Part shown: in pieces, positions 32,201 to 36,635 of the stretch
How positions within the stretch are numbered: the stretch's first letter is position 1
How the letters are laid out: each line of letters opens with the position of its first letter
Source of the DNA: an uncultured Collinsella sp.
GTDB lineage: Bacteria > Actinomycetota > Coriobacteriia > Coriobacteriales > Coriobacteriaceae
Assembly: GCA_902494535.1 (NCBI GenBank)
Contig: CABUTO010000023.1
Location: 1 to 36,635 of the forward strand
Direction: 5' to 3'
Length of the DNA stretch: 36,635 bases
Translations under genes and position numbers: made by a program
The notes under the pieces: generated by a model
The model's input: only the letters and a program-made list of their open reading frames with translations
Told to the model about the DNA's origin: nothing
Databases searched by the model: none

Positions 32201-33662
32201 TCGCGATATCCTCAACGGCTATTCCGAGGTTTTTGGCAAAACCCTCGAGGAACGAGCCGCAGCCCGCAGAGCACGCCTCGTTGACGACGATATCGGTCAG
32301 CACGCCGTGGTTGAGCCAGATGGCCTTCATATCCTGTCCGCCGATGTCGAGCACGAAGGTCGCATCGGGAACGCATGCGCACGCGGCGCGGGCGTGCGCG
32401 ACCGTCTCGACCGTATGGTAGTCGGCGTGGAACGCGCGCGCGAAAAGCTCCTCGCCGTATCCCGTGGTGCCCACGGCATCGATCGCAAGCGTGACTCCCG
32501 CTGTCTCCCAGCGGTTCTTCAAGCTGACAAGACCCTGTTGGGCGACGTCGAGCGGTCTGCCGTTATTAGACGCGTAGAACGAATCGACAAGCTCACCCGC
32601 CTCATCGACCAGGGCGAACTTGGTCGTCGTGCTCCCCGAATCGATACCGAGCGCCACACGCACCGTCTCTCCGGGCGCATACGCATCCGGACCCTTTGCC
32701 GGCGTCTCTTTGCCATGGCGTGCCGTAAAATCCGCCTGCTCGGCAGGTGTGGCAAAAAAGGGCTGGGCAAGACGTCCCTCCCCGCTTGCGGGCGCGACCG
32801 TCTCGAGCTTATCCAGCCGGACAAAAGCGTCGGGAAGGTCGATCGGTTGGGACGATGCGAACATGTCGGTCAGCGACAGGGCGGCACCGCGCGCGACCAT
32901 GATCTGCGGATCGCGCGGGACGATAACCTGATCGTCCGATAGATTCAGTTGCTCCCGGAACACGCGGACCAGTGTGGGGTTGTAGGCGAGCGTACCGCCC
33001 TCGAAGATTACCGGCGGCTCGATGTCGATACCCTGGGCCAGACCGCCGATCGTTTGGCGGGCGACCGCGTGAAGCGCCGAAAGCGCCAGGTCGGTGGTAG
33101 GAATGCCCTCGTTGAGCAGCGGCTGGATATCGGTCTTTGCGTACACGCCGCAGCGGCCCGAGACCTCGTGGACGGTCGTTCCCCGGCTTGCGAGCTGCTC
33201 GAACTCGCCCGATTCGGTGCCGACCCCCATGAGCTTTGCCATCTCGTCGATAAATGCACCGGTACCGCCTGCGCACGAGCCGTTCATGCGCATGTCGGCA
33301 ACCTCGATGTCTCCCTTATCGTTGGTGCGGAAGAAGATCATCTTGGCGTCTTGGCCGCCCAGCTCGATGGCGCAGCGCGTCTGCGGATAGAACCTGCTGA
33401 TCGCGAGCGCGTTGGCGACCACCTCCTGAACGTACGAGGCGCCCAGCGCGGTCGCGATATCGCGCGCACCCGAGCCGGTCACCGCAACGCGCAGTGACTC
33501 ATGGGGAAAGCGCTCGGCGAGCTCGCCGAGCATGGCGCGCACGCTCGCTGTCTGACACGCCCCGTGGCGGCGATATCCCCACCACGCCTCGGTCATATCC
33601 TCGTGCATCGCGTAAACTTTGGTCGTCGTCGACCCTACGTCCAGTCCTACTAGCAACGCCAT
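29223..33662 (-). CDS. 2-hydroxyacyl-CoA dehydratase activase-like fused protein
   Basis: A 1479-aa protein. Two ASKHA ATPase domains of the HgdC/BadF type come first (about 4-260 and 338-600). Domain 1 has LDVGSTTTKVYAMH, the cluster-ligand Cys130 (GSCAGGTG) and Cys171 (SGRCGVYAKTD). Domain 2 has the same arrangement (IDSGSTTTKFALVD, ACSAGCGSF, GSRCTVFM). A Cys-rich linker (CRRCNNRCQR, then RCPRGG) follows near 635-665. A DUF2229-type region and an HgdB-like C-terminal region complete it. In characterised systems the activator passes an electron, driven by ATP, to a dehydratase. Here activator-like and dehydratase-like parts share one chain, a known large-protein family whose reaction is not established. 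GGAG lies upstream of the ATG. Confidence 0.88.
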   Translation of the reverse strand: MALLVGLDVGSTTTKVYAMHEDMTEAWWGYRRHGACQTASVRAMLGELAERFPHESLRVAVTGSGARDIATALGASYVQEVVANALAISRFYPQTRCAIELGGQDAKMIFFRTNDKGDIEVADMRMNGSCAGGTGAFIDEMAKLMGVGTESGEFEQLASRGTTVHEVSGRCGVYAKTDIQPLLNEGIPTTDLALSALHAVARQTIGGLAQGIDIEPPVIFEGGTLAYNPTLVRVFREQLNLSDDQVIVPRDPQIMVARGAALSLTDMFASSQPIDLPDAFVRLDKLETVAPASGEGRLAQPFFATPAEQADFTARHGKETPAKGPDAYAPGETVRVALGIDSGSTTTKFALVDEAGELVDSFYASNNGRPLDVAQQGLVSLKNRWETAGVTLAIDAVGTTGYGEELFARAFHADYHTVETVAHARAACACVPDATFVLDIGGQDMKAIWLNHGVLTDIVVNEACSAGCGSFLEGFAKNLGIAVEDIATEAFSSKAPAALGSRCTVFMNSSVVSEQRRGKGPGDIMAGLCRSIIENVFTKVIRVSNLNRLGDKVVVQGGTFRNDAVLRAFEQYLGKPVTRAPHPGLMGAIGIALLAREECRKGDAGTSFIGLDAVERFEHREFGGVTCRRCNNRCQRAVVAFGDGSLYVTGNRCPRGGAISWDELVREVPAAEELRPQGACEAQAPGTGRDRTAAAPNLFVDREKLLFESYPTVPVSGGRDVTIGIPRVLEFWDTMPFWSTFFSTLGFKVRVSGRSTKAMYERGLAHVTSDTVCFPAKLVHGHIRNLVDAGVDRIFMPIITTVPTENTASTSEWMCAVVKGYPYVMRNSDNPEERFGVPFDTPLFHWYDEGDRNRQLKAWCKETFDIDADLVAKATEQADRAQETFENQLQLRGRQVLENVHEDGGYAVVIASRPYHNDPLVNHGLPKLFSERGIPVLTPDAVPGVCNVDLSNSRIDIVNNYHARMLSCAVIVASTPELELVQMGSFGCGHDAYLTDEIARMMGEMGSKVPMMIKLDESDVAGPMGIRVRSFIESVNRRRAEERAEGARVHAVHPLDDPYKVKYTKRDRHDKIALVPNTSHAFCRLMTAAMRNQGVRAEALDIGREDAIRLGKRYVHNDICFPAQIVIGEALAALESGKYDPHDVAVVTGKYIGDCRLTHYMPLLRRALDDAGYDYVPVLTNDDVDAHNAHPGFKLGLGPSIQIAYGLPMIDALEAMLRRIRPYELEKGAADAAFDRALDEVIEGMERSGLRGQATGFKRALAIMDAVPYDRSNPHPTVLIVGEYLLNFHLGANHEIERYLEDNGLEVIEARMTDVIRKTYFYKHAQSREFHVDLSLPEKAWYATADNLFELAHDRCDRLGAASPLYEPPTRMPELVRASDKILHHTFDAGEGVLIPAEILEHAKRGCRNFVILQPFGCLPNHVVGRGLIHALKEQYPTAQFLPLDYDPDVSFANVENRLQMLIMNAKAQGCGEAHGETA

Positions 33663-33711
33663 AATGCTCCGTCTCTCGCATTTTTCCCGCTAGAGATATA
33701 CCACTCTACGT

Positions 33712-33732
33712 AATACAACAGACTGTTGTATT
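33712..33732. promoter_or_regulatory. Perfect 10-1-10 palindrome, probable TetR operator
   Basis: AATACAACAG (33712-33721), one central base, then CTGTTGTATT (33723-33732). The size and symmetry fit TetR operators. It lies about 50 nt before the activase start, in its promoter region. Confidence 0.7.
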
Positions 33733-33749
33733 TAAACTCCGTATAAAAA

Positions 33750-33777
33750 GCGGCTGCCGAAACGCTTCAGCAGCCGC
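33750..33777 (-). terminator. Terminator downstream of the DUF2798 gene
   Basis: GCGGCTGC (33750-33757) pairs with GCAGCCGC (33770-33777), with an inner GAA/TTC, followed on the minus strand by TTTTTATAC. It lies about 170 nt after the DUF2798 stop, just upstream of the operator. Confidence 0.75.
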
Positions 33778-33889
33778 CGAATGCACCAACAGATTGTTCT
33801 GCGCGCTAGCACGTCGGGCAACGGAGCAGCACGGGCCCTCCGGTCATGCGCACCGCTCACGCCCGCGATGTCGCCGAGAGAGCTATCCA

Positions 33890-33941
33890 CGCTTAGGGCT
33901 CCAACCAAGCAAGTCGCCCGCGCTCAGCAGATCCCTAAGCG
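33890..33941. repeat. Inverted repeat next to the DUF2798 stop
   Basis: CGCTTAGGG (33890-33898) and CCCTAAGCG (33933-33941) are perfect inverted repeats with a 34-nt loop, 2 nt after the stop codon. No U-run is seen. Confidence 0.5.
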
Positions 33942-33943
33942 AG

Positions 33944-34492
33944 CTACTCGCACTCAGGAGCCATAGCCTGCTCCAAGAGCTCGGCATGCTCCTCCTCGAA
34001 AACCGTCCCCACAGGGAAGGCGCGACGGAAGACGAAGCGGGAAATCGGACCGGCTACCAAAAGGTTCCACGGCAGCGCCATCACAAAATTATGCGGGATG
34101 TTGATCATCCAGATCGCGGGCACGGAATACAGGTTCGCAAGGATGCCGCCGGGCATGTGCGTCAGACCCTCACAGGCACCGTACAGCGACATGATGATGA
34201 CCATGGGAACGACCATGCAGGAGCTGACGGCGAGCGTCATGGCAAGTGGCGAGCTCTTGCCCGGCGTGACCAAGTACTTAAAGGCGAAACCCTTGGCGAG
34301 CGGGCTGGCGACGAACCAGTCGCAGCACATGGCAAAAATGTAGGCAACGGGGAAGCCGAGCCACGCAGTGGCAACGACCTCGCCGTTGATGGCCCCGTGC
34401 TGCAGGGCAACGTTGTAGATGCTCATCCAGAGCACCATGCAAAAGCACATGATAAAGGTGAACAGCAGGCTCTCTCGTTTGTTGATAGGCAT
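33944..34492 (-). CDS. DUF2798-family membrane protein
   Basis: A 182-aa protein with four hydrophobic segments in two similar halves, as in the DUF2798 family. Each half begins with a Met-rich helix (LLFTFIMCFCMVLWMSIYNV, then LAMTLAVSSCMVVPMVIIM) and ends with a block around FVASPLAKGFAF or LVAGPISRFVF. Function is unknown; such proteins sit in the cytoplasmic membrane. I start at MPINKRES, since members begin shortly before the first helix; GAGAGGA is 10-11 nt upstream. It has a terminator-like hairpin before it (34541-34587). Confidence 0.8.
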   Translation of the reverse strand: MPINKRESLLFTFIMCFCMVLWMSIYNVALQHGAINGEVVATAWLGFPVAYIFAMCCDWFVASPLAKGFAFKYLVTPGKSSPLAMTLAVSSCMVVPMVIIMSLYGACEGLTHMPGGILANLYSVPAIWMINIPHNFVMALPWNLLVAGPISRFVFRRAFPVGTVFEEEHAELLEQAMAPECE

Positions 34493-34540
34493 AAAGGGCA
34501 GATTCCTCTCTGTGTTGTACCGCGGCGCCACGCAACAAAA

Positions 34541-34587
34541 ACGGGCGGGCAAGATGGAGCTGTTGGAACTTCATCTCGCCCGCCCGT
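34541..34587 (-). terminator. Strong hairpin upstream of the DUF2798 gene
   Basis: ACGGGCGGGC (34541-34550) pairs with GCCCGCCCGT (34578-34587), extended inside by AGATGGAG/CTTCATCT. It is followed on the minus strand by TTTTTGTT. It could end the thrE-like transcript or be an attenuator in the DUF2798 leader. Confidence 0.7.
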
Positions 34588-34700
34588 GGTACGCGCGTCT
34601 GCGACTACTTATGTGGTGGAACTACCCTAACACGAACGGCGCGCGCTTCGTAAGCGTTGAGTTTGTGGAGATGCAGGGCACCAAAACCCCCGACCCCATA

Positions 34701-34767
34701 AGTTGCGGTGGAATACGGACTGTTTTGACCCTTTAAGCAACAATTCAGTCCCTATTTCACCGCAACT
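34701..34767. repeat. Long inverted repeat near the thrE-like gene end
   Basis: Arms 34701-34722 and 34746-34767 match at 20 of 22 positions, with GGACTG/CAGTCC at their inner ends. It looks like a REP-type palindrome. Confidence 0.65.
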
Positions 34768-34770
34768 CAT

Positions 34771-34803
34771 TTGGTGCAAAGTAACCTGTCCCCCTTGCAC
34801 CAA
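34771..34803. repeat. Palindrome abutting the thrE-like stop codon
   Basis: TTGGTGCAA (34771-34779) and TTGCACCAA (34795-34803) are perfect inverted repeats around a TGTCCCCC-containing loop. The last base touches the stop codon of the minus-strand gene. Confidence 0.65.
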
Positions 34804-36372
34804 TTAGCTGGTATGGCGCCAGCGAGGGTCGGTGAGGGTTCTCGCCACGCCCAAGCCAACGGGCAGAAACGCCACGATGAGCACTGCGCGCACAAACCAG
34901 CCGAGCATGTTGACCGTGTCGAAGGTGCACATGTAATACATAGAGCGATAGAGATACAGACCGGGCACCATAATGACAATCGAAGGCACCGTGAGGGCGA
35001 TGCGCGGGTAGGTGAGCTTGACTTCGGCCAAGCTTGCCAGCAGACCCGATACCAGCGCGCCGATAAACGCTGCTGCCTCGGGAGGCATTCCCGTGCTGAG
35101 GCCCAGGAAGGGAATCATCGTCGGCGCATCGACAAGGGTCAGACGCAGGGTATTGGACACGGCGCCGATCAACCCAGCTGCCGCGGCCATCTTTACCGGG
35201 CTGTTGAACATCACCGAGAAGCCGAATACGCCAACGAAGCTCATCACCACGCGCAGGAGCGTAAGGGCAAGCGGCGAAAGGCCCAGTGGGGCAAAGTCGT
35301 CCGGCGCCAGGCCAACACACTCGGCAACCATCCAACCTACGAGCGTCGCCATCACAATAATCGATACGGCATATGAAAGGCGCTCGATACCGCTTCGCAT
35401 GTCGAGCTTGGCGATGTCGAGGCCCGCCGTAATGAGCGGAAAGCCGGGAATCACAAAGAGCATGGCGCCGATATAGCCTTCTTGGTGCGACATTGCCCCC
35501 GGTATGACCTGGCCAAGGCCGAGCAATGCCAGCAGATACGAAACGCAAGCGAGCGCAACGCCGGTCGTCAGCGCGCTGAACTGACCAAGGCCTTGCTTGA
35601 GAATATGGGAGCGGGCAAAGTTGCCGACACCCGCGCCCACAAACGCGCAGGCCATCTCGATAGGGCCGCCGCCGAGCAAAAAGACGAAGGCGCCGCAAGC
35701 ACAAGCTGCCGCAAGGCCCTGTTGCCAGGGAGAGTAATCGGGTTTTGAACTCTCAACGGTCTTGAGCATCTCGTGGTATTCGTGCACGGTAAACCGGCGC
35801 CCATACGTCTCGATTTCCTTTAAGAAGCTCTCCATCATCCAAATGCGATGGGTATTGACTCCCGTTGTGGGCAGGCTGACAACCTCGTTAAAGCAGTGGC
35901 CATCTTCGATGCAGGTGCACTCAAACGACAGAAGACTTAAGTCAACGTGGATGGTGACACCGAGTACGGCGGCAACACGATTCATGGTATCGCGCACGCG
36001 CCAGGCACCCGTTCCGCTTGCCAGCATAAGCATGCCGGTGCGGCAGATGATGGATGATTTATCGGTGAGCGGCGCATCGACGGCAAGCTCATCGCCTGCC
36101 GTCACGATCTGGTGCCAGTCAGTTTTCATATGGAGCGCGCCGGCACGAACGCCGTGGTGCATGGGGGCTCTCGAAAGCAGCGAGTCAAGGCGCGAAGGCT
36201 GTGGGGGCTCCGTTGATTCGTCCTCAACCTCATCAGTCTCTTCATCGACCAGATCAAAGGAATCAAGCGGCGCTGGCTCGCGACGGTCGATCAGCTCCTC
36301 GTCCTCATCATCAAAGTAATTGAACTGATCGAGCATGTCCTCTTCGATTGAACGCTCGCTCGCGTCGTCCAT
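34804..36372 (-). CDS. ThrE-family threonine/serine exporter
   Basis: A 522-aa membrane protein with both ThrE domains in one chain. A long acidic N-terminal segment (about 1-65, with FDDEDEELIDRREP) comes first. A soluble ThrE_N-type region (about 100-210, with GMLMLASGTGAWRVRDTMNR) follows. About ten hydrophobic helices fill the rest, with FVIPGFPLITAGLDIA as a family block. It would export Thr or Ser. The acidic tail is an unusual extension of unknown role. AAGGGAG lies 8 nt before the ATG. No regulator is adjacent. Confidence 0.88.
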   Translation of the reverse strand: MDDASERSIEEDMLDQFNYFDDEDEELIDRREPAPLDSFDLVDEETDEVEDESTEPPQPSRLDSLLSRAPMHHGVRAGALHMKTDWHQIVTAGDELAVDAPLTDKSSIICRTGMLMLASGTGAWRVRDTMNRVAAVLGVTIHVDLSLLSFECTCIEDGHCFNEVVSLPTTGVNTHRIWMMESFLKEIETYGRRFTVHEYHEMLKTVESSKPDYSPWQQGLAAACACGAFVFLLGGGPIEMACAFVGAGVGNFARSHILKQGLGQFSALTTGVALACVSYLLALLGLGQVIPGAMSHQEGYIGAMLFVIPGFPLITAGLDIAKLDMRSGIERLSYAVSIIVMATLVGWMVAECVGLAPDDFAPLGLSPLALTLLRVVMSFVGVFGFSVMFNSPVKMAAAAGLIGAVSNTLRLTLVDAPTMIPFLGLSTGMPPEAAAFIGALVSGLLASLAEVKLTYPRIALTVPSIVIMVPGLYLYRSMYYMCTFDTVNMLGWFVRAVLIVAFLPVGLGVARTLTDPRWRHTS

Positions 36373-36591
36373 ATAGACGCTCCCTTCCTACCGACTAACC
36401 CCCATCCTAGGCAGCAACGGCTAAAGGAAACATAAAAGAGACGGCTGTCATGCGAGCCATGTGCGCAATAGCCGTGGGTAGTCGTTTAAGAACGCCCCCA
36501 ACGAACGGCTAAGGAGTGTCCCCAGGTGCCGGCAGAGACGATATGAGCAGGACATAAAAACATTGAGAGCCCCTGCTGCATGAAAGACCGC

Positions 36592-36623
36592 GGATTAGGC
36601 CGACAATGGTGAGTGTCTAATCC
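36592..36623. repeat. Inverted repeat near the right edge
   Basis: GGATTAG (36592-36598) and CTAATCC (36617-36623) are inverted around 18 nt. The context beyond the window is unseen. It could be an operator or hairpin. Confidence 0.35.
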
Positions 36624-36635
36624 AACCGTGGCGGC

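Larger units (their letters stand above)
34493..34803. other. Noncoding stretch between DUF2798 and the thrE-like gene
   Basis: About 310 bp with no gene seen. It has three hairpins: 34541-34587, 34701-34767 and 34771-34803. A possible minus-strand promoter (TTCGTG, 17 nt, CATAAG) lies near 34610-34640. Confidence 0.6.

Overview
The window looks like a chromosomal segment of a Coriobacteriia actinobacterium, most likely Collinsella or a close relative. This rests on high GC with GC-rich third positions, the gene order tuf-rpmG-tRNA-Trp-secE-nusG-rplK-rplA, the DisA/IspD/IspF/CysS/RlmB/NYN run, PTS-based beta-glucoside use, a giant 2-hydroxyacyl-CoA dehydratase-activase protein, and many palindromic intergenic repeats. 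The assignment is from recognition only; no database was searched.

Layout. Positions 1-159 are the end of an IS3-family insertion sequence with the first 21 codons of its transposase OrfA. Next on the plus strand are an MscS channel, a signal-peptide-less BMP-domain protein with a ParB-like N-terminal part, and a metallophosphoesterase overlapping it by 4 nt. From 3.8 to 8.2 kb the minus strand carries translation and secretion genes: tRNA-Tyr, tRNA-Thr, tRNA-Met and tuf behind one near-consensus promoter, then rpmG (49 aa), tRNA-Trp, secE, nusG, rplK and rplA behind another. Both promoters share a 20-bp sequence over and upstream of the -35 box. From 8.6 to 12.4 kb is a beta-glucoside cassette: a MurR/RpiR regulator divergent from a 6-phospho-beta-glucosidase and a PTS EIIBC permease. 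It is followed by about 0.5 kb of noncoding DNA with two 46-bp palindromic repeats, and then tRNA-Thr(TGT).

At 13.2-14.6 kb a plus-strand gene joins an excisionase-type HTH to a HipA/CtkA-like kinase fold, behind a perfect 22-bp inverted repeat. A minus-strand operon then runs disA, ispD, ispF, cysS, a long structured repeat, rlmB and a NYN nuclease. Divergent from disA is mntP, preceded by a yybP-ykoY manganese riboswitch with its own terminator. The mntP terminator merges into the operator region of a hipBA pair. Downstream on the minus strand are pepD, a RelB-like/PIN toxin-antitoxin pair, clpC, a TetR regulator, the 1479-aa activase/dehydratase-like protein (with a perfect 10-1-10 palindrome upstream), a DUF2798 membrane protein and a ThrE-type exporter.

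The main things to re-examine are the fused HTH-kinase with its operator, the roughly 100-nt nested hairpin between cysS and rlmB, the paired 46-bp palindromes, the palindromes lying against stop codons, and the overlap of the mntP terminator with hip operator half-sites. Long open frames antisense to clpC, tuf, rplA/rplK and the activase come from GC-rich codon usage and are not annotated.
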